Shown piece after piece: positions 8,312-16,827 of a stretch of DNA of 64,000 bases; position 1 is the first letter of the stretch; each line of letters begins with the position of its first letter. The notes beneath the pieces are model-generated. The model had not been told where the DNA came from. It saw only the letters and a list, made by a program, of their open reading frames with translations, and did no database searches. The position numbers and the translations under genes are program-made. The stretch is from Psychrobacillus insolitus (GTDB taxonomy: Bacteria > Bacillota > Bacilli > Bacillales_A > Planococcaceae): contig NZ_QKZI01000007.1 of assembly GCF_003254155.1 (NCBI RefSeq), positions 62,001 to 126,000 of the forward strand, given 5' to 3'.

Positions 8312-9520
8312 TTATATAGAGCTTTCTATTTGTTTAATCGAACCGAAAACCCCTTTTTCTTTAAGTGATTTAATCGTCTCACTATTTATGCCCAGTTCTT
8401 CCAAAACTTCATGAGTATGTGTTCCTGTTTGCACCCCAGCAAACCGGTACTCGGCTGGTTGTGTTGAAAACTTAATAGGAAAAGCAATTTGCTTTTGTGA
8501 GCCTTCATCATATTTTGGTACAGAAACTACTAGTTCTCTTGCCTTTATATGTGGATGTTCTACAGCTTCTGAAAAATTTAATACTGGCTCCACACAACCA
8601 TTAAATCCATTTTCAAGAATGGTATTCCATTCATCCAATGTCTTTTCTTTAAAGGTTTTTTTGAGCTTATCTTTAAACGCTAATTGATCTGCTCGGTTCT
8701 CACTACTACTAAGTTTAAACAAACCAGGATCCCCAACTAATTCACAAAGCATTATTTGAAACTGAGGCTCTAGGCTTCCTACTGATATATATCGATTGTC
8801 TCTTGTTTCATAATAATCATAAAAAGAGCCACCGTTTAACAGTAAAGATTCAGCAGTCGGCTCTATTCCTCCAACTAAAAAACTAGGTCCATACATCGCA
8901 TTTAACGAAAACGATACATCCGTCAAACTAATATCAATATGCTGGCCTTCCTCGTTTTTTTGTCTATGATACACTGCAGCTAATATTCCAATAATAGCTG
9001 GCATTGAACCTCCTGCTAGATCCGCTACTTGTACGCCAGCTGGTATAGGAGCCTGACCTTTTCTAGAAGAATAACTGGAAACACCCGCTAAAGATAAATA
9101 GTTAATATCATGACCTGCCTGGTTACGAAGTGGACCAGTTTGCCCATATCCCGTGATAGAGCAGAATATAATAGCTGGATTTATTTCTTTTAACTTTTCA
9201 TATCCAATTCCCAGTTTTTCCATGACACCCGGTCGAAATTGTTCTACGACAATATCGTATTCCTTTATTAATTGGTAGACAATTTCTTGTGCTTCTGGCT
9301 TCTTTAGATCTAATGCGAATGAACGTTTAGAACGATTTAAGTGTGCAAAAGTAGCAGATACTTCTCCATCCATTGGACCTTCATATTTTATTAAATCCTC
9401 TCGATTTGGAGCTTCTATTTTCAACACATCTGCTCCCATATCAGCGAGCATCATCGTAGCAAACGGTCCAGGCACCAAAGTCGAGAAATCTAATATTTTC
9501 AAACCACTTAAGATCCCCAT
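8312..9520 (-). CDS. Family III CoA-transferase (CaiB/BaiF)
   Basis: 402 residues, the usual family length. The N-terminus LKILDFSTLVPGPFATMMLADMGADVLKIEAPNRED is diagnostic, as are FAHLNRSKRSFALDLK, GYGQTGP and the region AGVQVADLAGGSMPAIIGILAA, whose Asp is the expected acyl-anhydride-forming catalytic residue. The enzyme moves CoA between carboxylates, or acts as a racemase-like relative (alpha-methylacyl-CoA racemases share the fold); the late sequence favours a transferase. First gene of a two-gene unit with the acyl-CoA synthetase. Confidence 0.9.
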   Translation of the reverse strand: MGILSGLKILDFSTLVPGPFATMMLADMGADVLKIEAPNREDLIKYEGPMDGEVSATFAHLNRSKRSFALDLKKPEAQEIVYQLIKEYDIVVEQFRPGVMEKLGIGYEKLKEINPAIIFCSITGYGQTGPLRNQAGHDINYLSLAGVSSYSSRKGQAPIPAGVQVADLAGGSMPAIIGILAAVYHRQKNEEGQHIDISLTDVSFSLNAMYGPSFLVGGIEPTAESLLLNGGSFYDYYETRDNRYISVGSLEPQFQIMLCELVGDPGLFKLSSSENRADQLAFKDKLKKTFKEKTLDEWNTILENGFNGCVEPVLNFSEAVEHPHIKARELVVSVPKYDEGSQKQIAFPIKFSTQPAEYRFAGVQTGTHTHEVLEELGINSETIKSLKEKGVFGSIKQIESSI

Positions 9521-9692
9521 GTTTCATCCCCTTCGTTCGTAATATTCTAAATATTCCGCCATGTGTTCTATTGTAATATTAAAACCTTACACATACAATG
9601 AAATATTCTGAAGAATAAAAGGATAAAGTGTCGAATCGTAAAAGAATAAATTAGAAATTGGTGTCATTAAAAGTAATTGTAATGATTCTTTG

Positions 9693-9718
9693 GTTTGTAT
9701 TTTATTACTACCGGGAAT
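9693..9718 (+). promoter_or_regulatory. Possible SigB-type promoter for the phospholipase D-like gene
   Basis: GTTTGT (9693-9698), 14 bases, GGGAAT (9713-9718) resembles the general-stress SigB pattern GTTT-N12-15-GGGTAT. It lies about 40 bases upstream of the GTG start. No better SigA pair is obvious there. Pattern match only. Confidence 0.4.
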
Positions 9719-9756
9719 AACACAGTAAAAACAAGTTTTTGCTGGGGGTAATACAA

Positions 9757-11211
9757 GTGACGAAAAAGACTAGTAAGTCATGGAGTAAGAGAAAGCGTAT
9801 AATCCTGGGTTCAATTGGTATGTTTGCACTTATTTTTTTAGCTGTTATTTTGTGGCATACATTTAAACCGCTCCCTGAAGGGATTTCATATGCAGGAGAG
9901 CTTCATAAAACGGACAAGGTCGAATTTTTAACAGATTTGACTTATGCTCAAGATCAAGATGGAACAGGTATGGTGCATGAAAATAATATATTTGAGGAAG
10001 TATATACAATGATTGACGAAGCAGAAGAATTTGTCGTTGTCGATTTTTTCATGTTTGATGGATACTATGATGGAGAAAAAGATTTCCCGAAGATAGCAGA
10101 TACACTTTCTACTAATTTAGTAAACAAAAAGGCAGAAAACCCTGACATGCCTATCGTATTTATAACAGACCCGATTAATCGCGGATATGGTTCGTATGAA
10201 AATGAATGGTTTAAAAAAATGCGGGAATCTGGTGTAGAAATAGTGTACACAGATTTAAATCAATTACGTGATTCCGTTCCAATATATTCTGGTATTTACC
10301 GAATATTTTTTCAGTGGTTTAATATAGGTGGAGAAGGTTGGATAGGAAATGCTATGGCAAGTAAAGCGCCAAAAATGACCATTGCTTCTTATATGGAATT
10401 ACTTAATATAAAAGCAAATCACCGTAAAGCAGTCGTTACGGATAAAGAAGCCATGATTACCTCGTCCAATTCGCATGATGCAAGTGGATTCCATGGCAAT
10501 ATTGCACTAAAAGTTACAGGCCCTGTATTGAATGACATATTAGAAGCAGAAGAAGCTGTTTCACTATTTTCAGGAGGTCCAGAGCTCCCTCGTGTGGACA
10601 TAAAGAAAATAGATGGTCAATACGAAGTGCAATATGTAACGGAAAGTAAAATACTAGACGCTCTACTAGCTGATTTAGCAGAAACTAAAAAAGGGGATAA
10701 AATTTGGCTTGGTATGTTTTTTGTAGCAAAACGTGATATTATCAATGCATTAATTGATGCTTCAAATCGCGGAGTAGATGTAAACATCATCCTTGACCCT
10801 AATGAAAACTCGTTTGGCCAAGAAAAGTCAGGACTTCCCAATCGCCCAGTAGTGCAAGAAATGGTGGAAGATACGGATGGAAAAATGAAAGTTCGTTGGT
10901 ACAATACCGTAATTGGTCAATATCATACGAAAGCAATTTGGATTCAAACAAATGAACATTCGATTATTTCAAGTGGCTCGGCTAACTATACAGAACGAAC
11001 ATTAGATGATTACAATTTAGAAGCGAACTTACGCGTTATTGCACCAAACGATAGTGAGCTTGCAACAGAGATGGAATCCTATTTTGAACGTATTTGGAAT
11101 AATGAAGATGCTATGTACACAGTTGACCTTGAAGAGTTTCAAGATAGCTATACTTGGTGGCAACGATGGATATATACACTTCAGAAATTTATGAAAGTTA
11201 CTACTTATTAA
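9757..11211 (+). CDS. Membrane-anchored phospholipase D-family protein (cardiolipin synthase-like)
   Basis: 484 residues from a GTG that has GGGGG eight bases upstream; an in-frame TTG 18 bases earlier has no such site. A basic N-terminus and one membrane helix (about 16-36) precede two PLD domains. The first HKD motif, NHRKAVVTDKE, is canonical (H, K, D). The second, YHTKAIWIQTNEHSIISSGSANY, keeps H, K and the SGSANY tail but has Gln where the Asp normally stands. Family members transfer phosphatidyl groups or act as phosphodiesterases; the layout resembles minor cardiolipin synthases, though they usually have two helices. Followed by a GC-rich repeat and a terminator, so a single-gene unit. 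Confidence 0.85.
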   Translation: MTKKTSKSWSKRKRIILGSIGMFALIFLAVILWHTFKPLPEGISYAGELHKTDKVEFLTDLTYAQDQDGTGMVHENNIFEEVYTMIDEAEEFVVVDFFMFDGYYDGEKDFPKIADTLSTNLVNKKAENPDMPIVFITDPINRGYGSYENEWFKKMRESGVEIVYTDLNQLRDSVPIYSGIYRIFFQWFNIGGEGWIGNAMASKAPKMTIASYMELLNIKANHRKAVVTDKEAMITSSNSHDASGFHGNIALKVTGPVLNDILEAEEAVSLFSGGPELPRVDIKKIDGQYEVQYVTESKILDALLADLAETKKGDKIWLGMFFVAKRDIINALIDASNRGVDVNIILDPNENSFGQEKSGLPNRPVVQEMVEDTDGKMKVRWYNTVIGQYHTKAIWIQTNEHSIISSGSANYTERTLDDYNLEANLRVIAPNDSELATEMESYFERIWNNEDAMYTVDLEEFQDSYTWWQRWIYTLQKFMKVTTY

Positions 11212-11215
11212 TGAG

Positions 11216-11335
11216 AAAAGCGGAAGCGCCTATCTCTGTCCCGACAGGCAAATGGGGAATTGCGAGGAGGCAGCTCCTCAGCCACCGCAGTAATTACCCA
11301 TTTGACCCCGAGGGGCAAGGCGCTGGAGCTAGACA
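11216..11335. repeat. GC-rich palindromic intergenic repeat (REP/MITE-like)
   Basis: Between two genes, a segment markedly richer in G+C than its surroundings contains nested inverted repeats: AGCGCC near 11226 with GGCGCT near 11319, CAAATGGG near 11249 with CCCATTTG near 11297, and GAGGAG/CTCCTC around a central loop. A similar arrangement (AAAGCGGAAGCGCC...) is common between genes of Bacillus relatives. Any open frame across it is a by-product. Confidence 0.6.
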
Positions 11336-11384
11336 TATTATGCAGAATTTTTATAGAATTTCTTATATTTTAGAAAAGCGAAAG

Positions 11385-11423
11385 ACCCGAATCTATGGTT
11401 TATACCTAGATTCGGGTTTTTTT
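11385..11423 (+). terminator. Terminator, likely for the phospholipase D-like gene
   Basis: ACCCGAATCTA pairs with TAGATTCGGGT around an 11-base loop and is followed by seven T. Confidence 0.85.
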
Positions 11424-11460
11424 AACAAGCACGTGGCACATGAACTAGGTAAAATAAATA

Positions 11461-11616
11461 TTATGCTTCTGGTTCAAATGTTTTGCAATCTGTTTCTTCA
11501 CTCGTAGATGCATGATTACCTTTTTTACTTACCACATAAATTGCTTTTGCATTACACTTGTTCCCTGAATCCCAATACGTACAGTTGTTTACTTCACACA
11601 TAACGTCTTTAGCCAT
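11461..11616 (-). CDS. DUF1540 small cysteine-rich protein
   Basis: 51 residues beginning MAKDVMCEVNNCTYWDSGNKCNA. Four cysteines (7, 12, 21, 44) in the pattern C-x4-C-x8-C...C match DUF1540, a short domain of unknown function, probably metal-binding, seen in Bacillales and clostridia. The ATG is preceded by a strong GAGGAGGTGG site. It stands alone on the minus strand between converging and diverging neighbours. Function is unknown; conservation of the cysteines is the main evidence that it is real. Confidence 0.85.
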   Translation of the reverse strand: MAKDVMCEVNNCTYWDSGNKCNAKAIYVVSKKGNHASTSEETDCKTFEPEA

Positions 11617-11842
11617 TTGTACTCCACCTCCTCATTTATTAGCATGAACAAATGGAGGAAGAATAATACTTATAAACATGGAGATCTATGTATGCATTTT
11701 TACTAATATTAACGATCATATAAAGTGGATTGTCTAAATTCATAAAATGTTAACTTTTATGTTGGTTTTTAAGTACTAATTTGTTATAGAATTAATTTAG
11801 TAAGTTTTTTACAATCTATGTCTTTATTTGGGAGTGAAAATT

Positions 11843-13156
11843 ATGTTTTGGATAGAATTATTAATACTGCTTAGCTGCATCATAATAGGTGCCCGTCTAG
11901 GTGGATTAGGACTTGGGGTTATGGGTGGAGTTGGATTAGCCATTTTCGTATTTGTATTTGGTTTACAGCCTACTTCTGCACCAATAGATGTCATGCTGAT
12001 GATCTTATCCGTTATCACAGCAGCTGGTGCGCTTCAAGCAGCTGGTGGATTGGAATACCTTGTATTTCTCGCTGAAAAGGCATTACGAAAAAATCCGAAA
12101 TATATTACGTATATCGCTCCTCTTGTTACATATATATTTACTTTCTGTGCAGGAACAGGACATGTAGCCTATTCTGTTTTACCAGTCATTGCAGAAGTTT
12201 CTCGTGAATCTGGAGTAAGACCTGAAAGACCGATGTCCATCGCGGTTATTGCTTCACAACAAGCAATCACTGCAAGTCCGATCTCAGCAGCAACTGTTGC
12301 ACTTCTAGCTATATTGACAGACTTTGATGTTACACTGCTAGATATTTTAATGATTAGTGTACCTTCTACTTTTATCGCGTGTATGATTGCTGCTTTTGTG
12401 TCTAGTAAAATGGGGAAAGAGCTTTCTGAGGATCCTATCTATTTACAGCGTCTAGAAGAAGGACTAGCTCCAATTAAGAAAGATAAAAAAGTGTATATTG
12501 CAACTAGAGGTTCAAAATTATCCGTTGTTATTTTCCTTTTAGCTGCTATATCAATCGTTTTCTTTGGTTCAATTGAAGACTTAAGACCTGGTTGGGTAAT
12601 AGAAGGAGAATTTACTCGCATGGCTATGCCGGTAGCCATTGAAATCATCATGCTTACTGCTGCTGCAGTGATTATTATTTTCTGTAAAGCAAATGTAGAT
12701 GAAATTGTGGGAGGAAGTATATTTAAAGCAGGTGCATCTGCTGTTGTCGCTATTTTTGGTATTGCTTGGATGGGAGACACATTCTTTACTGGGAATGCTG
12801 AATTCATTACTAATAATATTTCAAATTTAGTAACTACAGCACCATGGTTATTTGCCTTAGCGTTGTTCGTTCTGTCGATTCTTTTATATAGCCAAGCTGC
12901 AACTGTTCGAACTCTTATGCCACTTGGTTTAACACTTGGAATAAGTCCAGCACTATTAATCGCAATGTTCCCAGCTGTTAATGGCTATTTCTTCATGCCG
13001 AACTACCCAACTGTTGTTGCAGCTATTAACTTTGACCAAACTGGAACAACTCGAATTGGAAAATATATTTTAAATCACAGTTTTATGATTCCAGGATTGA
13101 TCGCAACAATAGTAAGTGTTGGAATTGGGATATTGCTTAGTATGATTTTGTTATAG
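11843..13156 (+). CDS. Anaerobic C4-dicarboxylate transporter, DcuA/DcuB family
   Basis: 437 residues with about ten to eleven membrane helices. The ATG at 11843 has GGGAG eight bases upstream; an in-frame TTG at 11828 overlaps that site and is unlikely. Diagnostic segments: GARLGGLGLGVMGGVGLAIFVFVFGLQPTSAPIDVMLMILSVI, FCAGTGHVAYSVLPVIAEVSRESGVRPERPMSIAVIASQQAITASPISAA and LFALALFVLSILLYSQAATVR. The family exchanges fumarate, succinate, malate or aspartate, mostly under oxygen limitation, though related proteins exist in aerobes. A sensor kinase pair is not adjacent. The downstream gap holds a dispersed repeat. Confidence 0.9.
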   Translation: MFWIELLILLSCIIIGARLGGLGLGVMGGVGLAIFVFVFGLQPTSAPIDVMLMILSVITAAGALQAAGGLEYLVFLAEKALRKNPKYITYIAPLVTYIFTFCAGTGHVAYSVLPVIAEVSRESGVRPERPMSIAVIASQQAITASPISAATVALLAILTDFDVTLLDILMISVPSTFIACMIAAFVSSKMGKELSEDPIYLQRLEEGLAPIKKDKKVYIATRGSKLSVVIFLLAAISIVFFGSIEDLRPGWVIEGEFTRMAMPVAIEIIMLTAAAVIIIFCKANVDEIVGGSIFKAGASAVVAIFGIAWMGDTFFTGNAEFITNNISNLVTTAPWLFALALFVLSILLYSQAATVRTLMPLGLTLGISPALLIAMFPAVNGYFFMPNYPTVVAAINFDQTGTTRIGKYILNHSFMIPGLIATIVSVGIGILLSMILL

Positions 13157-13170
13157 GAATATTGTAAGTA

Positions 13171-13378
13171 AAAAAAGAGGTTGTATAATATATGATGTTG
13201 GTGAAATAACATCCTGATCCGCGCTGATTTTCGTTACGAGCGGACGCTTTCCGTGGGGCGTGCGGTGAGCCTCCTCGTCGCGAAAACCGCGCTCCTGTGG
13301 GGTCTCACCTGTCACGCTAATCCCACTGGAGTCGCCGCTCGGAACGAAAATCAGTAAAGTGAATATTGGAAACATAAG
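13171..13378. repeat. Dispersed repeat, copy 1 (about 205 bp)
   Basis: Nearly identical, in opposite orientation, to 23881-24082. The core 13224-13354 is itself bounded by imperfect inverted ends (CTGATTTTCGTTACGAGCGG against CCGCTCGGAACGAAAATCAG), so it can fold into one long hairpin. It is much richer in G+C than the flanks. Homology extends outside the core on both sides (AAGAGGTTGTA... and ...GGAAAC.TAAG). Open frames read from it share a peptide but have no ribosome binding site. Confidence 0.92.
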
Positions 13379-13511
13379 TTCGAATGGATAAAGAGAATAA
13401 GTGAGATTCCCTGTAGAATAAAAAGCGAACAAAAAAATACGCTCAAAAGCGCATAATCCTACTTGTAAGCATTTCACCGAATCAGAAAGCAACAGGATAC
13501 TTGAAAAACTA

Positions 13512-13556
13512 AAAAAGAGGCTGACCCAAAAGTACAAACTTTGGGTAGCCTCTTTT
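13512..13556 (-). terminator. Terminator of the GNAT acetyltransferase gene
   Basis: AAAGAGGCT-ACCCAAAG type stem (one mismatch) with A/T runs on both sides, four bases from the acetyltransferase stop. It may also stop transcription from the dicarboxylate transporter side. Confidence 0.85.
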
Positions 13557-13560
13557 GTTG

Positions 13561-14064
13561 TTATAACGATATCCGAAATGCTTTTACGATTATTCCATCA
13601 TTTGTTGGTTCAAAGTCAAATTGAGGTAATCTTTCAAAGCCTAGGTGTTCATATAATTTTATCGCATCTTCCATAAAATCTGCGGTATGTAACCCCATAG
13701 CTGGGAAACCTTTTTCTTTCGCTCGCGAAATACATTCGTTTATGAGCGCTGTTGCTACCCCTTTACCTCTAGCTTTGGACGAAATAGCGAGCATCCGTAG
13801 TTCTGGATAATCAAGTTCGTCTTCCAGTAAACCTTCATATGCTTTTATATCAGGAGAAAATAATGCAACACTTCCCACTATTTCACCATCTATTACTGCT
13901 ACAATTCTTTCAATACCAGGCTTTAAATCCGCATCTGAAAGGATAGATTTTTTTAAGACATTCCAGTGGTCTGCAGGAATTTTTTGTGCATGTTCCTCAT
14001 ACGCATGTAATCTAATTTCTCGAATAAAAGCTAATTCATGTTCTAAAGCATCACGTAAAATCAA
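13561..14064 (-). CDS. GNAT-family N-acetyltransferase
   Basis: 167 residues spanning a single GNAT domain. The acetyl-CoA pyrophosphate loop is seen in LRMLAISSKARGKGVATALINECISRAKEKGF (R-x-x-G-x-G/A pattern), preceded by the beta4 strand ...GEIVGSVALF and followed by LYEHLGFERL. The acceptor substrate cannot be inferred. Two glutathione-transferase-fold genes lie just upstream on the same strand with a 39-base gap, so it may be the last gene of their transcript. Confidence 0.88.
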   Translation of the reverse strand: MILRDALEHELAFIREIRLHAYEEHAQKIPADHWNVLKKSILSDADLKPGIERIVAVIDGEIVGSVALFSPDIKAYEGLLEDELDYPELRMLAISSKARGKGVATALINECISRAKEKGFPAMGLHTADFMEDAIKLYEHLGFERLPQFDFEPTNDGIIVKAFRISL

Positions 14065-14103
14065 TGTAACTCATCTCCTTCTCTTATCTTTACTAACACT
14101 TAC

Positions 14104-15102
14104 TTACTTGTGAATAAGAAATTTCTCTTCTTTGTTGCTCAAAGCTTCTCGGTTATGCGGAGTCGTAAAGATAGAAACATCTGGACCCTTTGGTAGAATA
14201 TTTCTCCCTTTTTGATCATCACTCGCAATATGATTAGATAAATGGTAATGGATTTTAATCGCTTCAAAGTTCGTTGTATCTCCAAATCCAGGTGTTTGAT
14301 ACAAGTCACGTAAATATCCCCATAAGTTTTGGAAATCTACAATTAGATTGCGATTTGTTTTAAAAGCGGAATAATAAGCAACATCAAAACGTGCAAGTGT
14401 AGCATATAGGCGAACATCTGAATCTGTAATATAGTCACCAAACAAAAAGCGTTGCGTCGATAAGCGTTGCTCTAATGCATCTAATCGATCAAACAATATA
14501 TCATACGCCTCTTCATATGCTTCTTGAGAACGAGCAAAACCACATTTATATACGCCATTATTTACTTCATGAAATATAACATCACTTAAAGCATCAATTT
14601 CTTCGCGTAAATGTTCTGGATATAAATCCGGGGCATTTTCTTTATGAAACGGTGCCCAAGCTGTTTCCAAATGATTTGTTAATCGGAAATAGTCATTATT
14701 CACTGCTTTTTGTTCTTTCACATCCACAATAACTGGCACTGTCGGTCTGCCTTCGTAATCAGGATCTGCTTTTTTATAAACTTCACTTATATATTGGATC
14801 CCTAAAACCGGATCTACTCCATTTTCATCTGTAGAAAACTCCCAGTCTACTCGTGGGATATTTGGACGCATTGGACTAGCAGTACCTAAACTTATCACGT
14901 CTTCTAAACCTAGTACACTTCGCACAATGACAGAACGATGTGCCCATGGACAAACCGGGGACCACAACAGTCGATATCTTCCTGCTTCAACTGGTAGTTC
15001 ACCTGGTTTATCTCCAAACAGTGTTGCAAACTGATTTTTTTGGCGAATAAATCTCCCTTTTTCATCAACTTCTACTGGTACTTCTTTTTTTGTCTCTCCC
15101 AC
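14104..15102 (-). CDS. Glutathionyl-hydroquinone reductase-like GST-fold protein, paralogue 2
   Basis: 332 residues. The motif SPVCPWAHRSVIVRSVLGLEDVISLG with Cys51 in CPWAHR is diagnostic of the Xi-class (YqjG/PcpF/ECM4) S-glutathionyl-hydroquinone reductases. The helical C-terminal domain contains YKCGFARSQEAYEEAYDILFDRLDALE and LFGDYITDSDVRLYATLARFDVAYYSAFKTN, with the conserved tyrosines of the hydroquinone site. Known members remove a thiol adduct from hydroquinones. Bacilli mostly make bacillithiol rather than glutathione, so the physiological thiol here is uncertain. It lies 36 bases after its close paralogue and is expected to be co-transcribed from the operator-bearing promoter at 16204-16236. 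Confidence 0.88.
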   Translation of the reverse strand: MGETKKEVPVEVDEKGRFIRQKNQFATLFGDKPGELPVEAGRYRLLWSPVCPWAHRSVIVRSVLGLEDVISLGTASPMRPNIPRVDWEFSTDENGVDPVLGIQYISEVYKKADPDYEGRPTVPVIVDVKEQKAVNNDYFRLTNHLETAWAPFHKENAPDLYPEHLREEIDALSDVIFHEVNNGVYKCGFARSQEAYEEAYDILFDRLDALEQRLSTQRFLFGDYITDSDVRLYATLARFDVAYYSAFKTNRNLIVDFQNLWGYLRDLYQTPGFGDTTNFEAIKIHYHLSNHIASDDQKGRNILPKGPDVSIFTTPHNREALSNKEEKFLIHK

Positions 15103-15138
15103 TTTTCCTCATCCTTTTCTAGGTTAATGACTCATCCA

Positions 15139-16152
15139 TTATTTTTTTACGCTTAAACGTTCACGGTTATGAGGGGTGTTCCATCCAGAAACATCTGGTC
15201 CCTTAGGTACAATTTTTAATGGATTTTCAATGACATTTGCAGAAGCAAAATACCCTTTTTTAATGGATTCAAAGTCTGTTGTATCTCCAAATCCTGGCGT
15301 TTGATATAAATCACGTGCATAAGCCCACAAATTTGGGAAGTCAACGATTCTATTTCTATTTGCTTTAAATGCAGTATGATAAGCAACATCAAAACGTGCT
15401 AACGTAACATATAGTCGTATATCTGAATCCGTCATAACATCTCCAAACAGGTAACGCTGATTAGATAAACGTTCTTCCAATTCATCTAACCTTGCAAATA
15501 AGGTATTATACGCTTGCTCATAAGCTTCTTGCGAATGAGCAAATCCACATTTATATACGCCATTATTTACTTCATGAAAGATGATGTCATTTAAAGCATC
15601 GATCTCTGCATATAAATGTTCCGGATATAGATCTGGCGCATCCTCTTTATGAAACGGTGCCCAAGACGTCTCCAAATAATTTGTTAATCTAAAGTAATCA
15701 TTATTTACTACTTTCTTTGTTTTAATATCCACTATAGATGGTACTGTCGCGCGTCCACTATAATCTGGATCTGTTGCCTCATATACTTCTTTTAAATAGC
15801 GGATTCCTAAAACAGGATCTATTCCACCTTCATCTAAAGAAAATTCCCATCCTTCTTCCGTTCGAACTGGATTAGCTGTTCCTAAACTTATAACATCTTC
15901 TAATCCAAGAAGTTTGCGAACAATCACTGCTCTGTGTGCCCAAGGACAAATAGGAGCCCATAATAGTCTATAGCGACCACTTTCTACTGGTAACTCTCCT
16001 TCATTATTTCCAAAAGGAATAGAAAATCTGTTTTTTTGACGATCAAATGAACCGTCTTCTTTTATCTCGTGTGTAGCTTCTGCCGTTGCAATTTTGTTTT
16101 CTTTTTTATTAAAGTCTATATTGCAAAATGCTTGTTGTTCATTCTCTGACAT
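15139..16152 (-). CDS. Glutathionyl-hydroquinone reductase-like GST-fold protein, paralogue 1
   Basis: 337 residues from ATG 16150-16152, chosen because AAGGGG lies eight bases upstream; a GTG nine bases earlier touches that site. Catalytic Cys69 sits in CPWAHRAVIV. It is closely similar to the downstream gene over its whole length (shared runs such as VNNGVYKCGFA and TPGFGDTT), but has an N-terminal extension with an extra Cys10. The pair arose by tandem duplication. Expected activity is reductive removal of a thiol from S-conjugated hydroquinones. First gene of the unit; its promoter overlaps a perfect palindrome resembling an MhqR operator. Confidence 0.88.
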   Translation of the reverse strand: MSENEQQAFCNIDFNKKENKIATAEATHEIKEDGSFDRQKNRFSIPFGNNEGELPVESGRYRLLWAPICPWAHRAVIVRKLLGLEDVISLGTANPVRTEEGWEFSLDEGGIDPVLGIRYLKEVYEATDPDYSGRATVPSIVDIKTKKVVNNDYFRLTNYLETSWAPFHKEDAPDLYPEHLYAEIDALNDIIFHEVNNGVYKCGFAHSQEAYEQAYNTLFARLDELEERLSNQRYLFGDVMTDSDIRLYVTLARFDVAYHTAFKANRNRIVDFPNLWAYARDLYQTPGFGDTTDFESIKKGYFASANVIENPLKIVPKGPDVSGWNTPHNRERLSVKK

Positions 16153-16203
16153 CTCATACACCCCTTCTTTTTATAAAGCATACTCATCTTGTTGGTTTAA
16201 TTC

Positions 16204-16236
16204 ATTTTATTTGTTTATTATCTTGAAGTCAAGATA
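16204..16236 (-). promoter_or_regulatory. Promoter and palindromic MhqR-like operator of the GST-fold pair
   Basis: On the minus strand TTGACT (16227-16232), a 17-base spacer and TAAAAT (16204-16209). The -35 element lies within the palindrome TATCTTGAAGTCAAGATA at 16219-16236, with perfect 8-base arms. Arms and spacing fit the MhqR operator pattern TATCT-CGAATTCG-AGATA known from B. subtilis. The same -35 and -10 hexamers are used at the dioxygenase promoter (4040-4068). Confidence 0.7.
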
Positions 16237-16427
16237 TAAACCCTGTGCTGTATAGTTATTTTCATTTATTTGATAAAGATAAAGACGGATGCTTTAATGA
16301 GGTCATGTAATATTTTCGAATAACTAGTTTGATTGGAATCAATTCCTTTCACCAATTATTTCCTTTCCCATTTTCCTTAATTATACATCTTACAATGTTA
16401 ACTAACTGTTAATTCTATCGTCTTTGT

Positions 16428-16827
16428 ACCCTTTGTCAGAAAACCACAACGCAGGAACGAAACACTAACTTGAGTGGCTAGCAACCAAAACGAAACTGTG
16501 TCCTGTCCCTCACAAGAAAAACACGTACAGCGACCAGAAGTTCCTAAACGTGAACCAAAAAACTTCACCTACATTATTACACGTTTAATATTCCTATTTA
16601 AATTATTTTTCGTGATTTTTAAAATATAGAAAAATGACTATACGACTTATCCAAAAATAAGTGCACCCAAGAGACTTTTCTCCTGTTTTTGCACTTATTT
16701 TCGGATAAGTCGTGTGTGGTTTTTATGCATTTTTGAAGGTGGGTAGGTTTTGTTAGATGGAGTGGTTTTGAAGAGCGCTTTCTTGTTTTATCCATAAATT
16801 GTAGGCCGGTTGATTCTGACAAAGGGT
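16428..16827. repeat. About 400-bp segment bounded by 14-bp perfect inverted repeats
   Basis: ACCCTTTGTCAGAA at 16428-16441 recurs inverted at 16814-16827. The enclosed DNA has no convincing gene; a 77-codon open frame on the minus strand lacks a ribosome binding site. Inside lies the long hairpin at 16642-16713. It looks like a non-autonomous mobile element or a decayed insertion sequence. The remaining 16240-16427 and 16828-16956 show nothing I can name. Confidence 0.5.
16642..16713. repeat. 24-bp inverted repeat forming a long hairpin
   Basis: Bases 16642-16665 and 16690-16713 are inverted copies differing at one of 24 positions, separated by 24 bases. Stem ends are ACGACTTATCC and GGATAAGTCGT. 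There is no T-run directly after, so it is not a simple terminator. Confidence 0.85.

Noticed and set aside
11154-11507. 117-codon frame overlapping the end of the phospholipase D-like gene
   Set aside because: It covers the GC-rich repeat and a terminator; not a protein.
13151-13537. 128-codon minus-strand frame, and the related frames at 23760-24005 and 23943-24158 sharing a peptide beginning MTGETPQERG
   Set aside because: The shared peptide comes from the dispersed palindromic repeat; none has a ribosome binding site and the frames differ outside the repeat.
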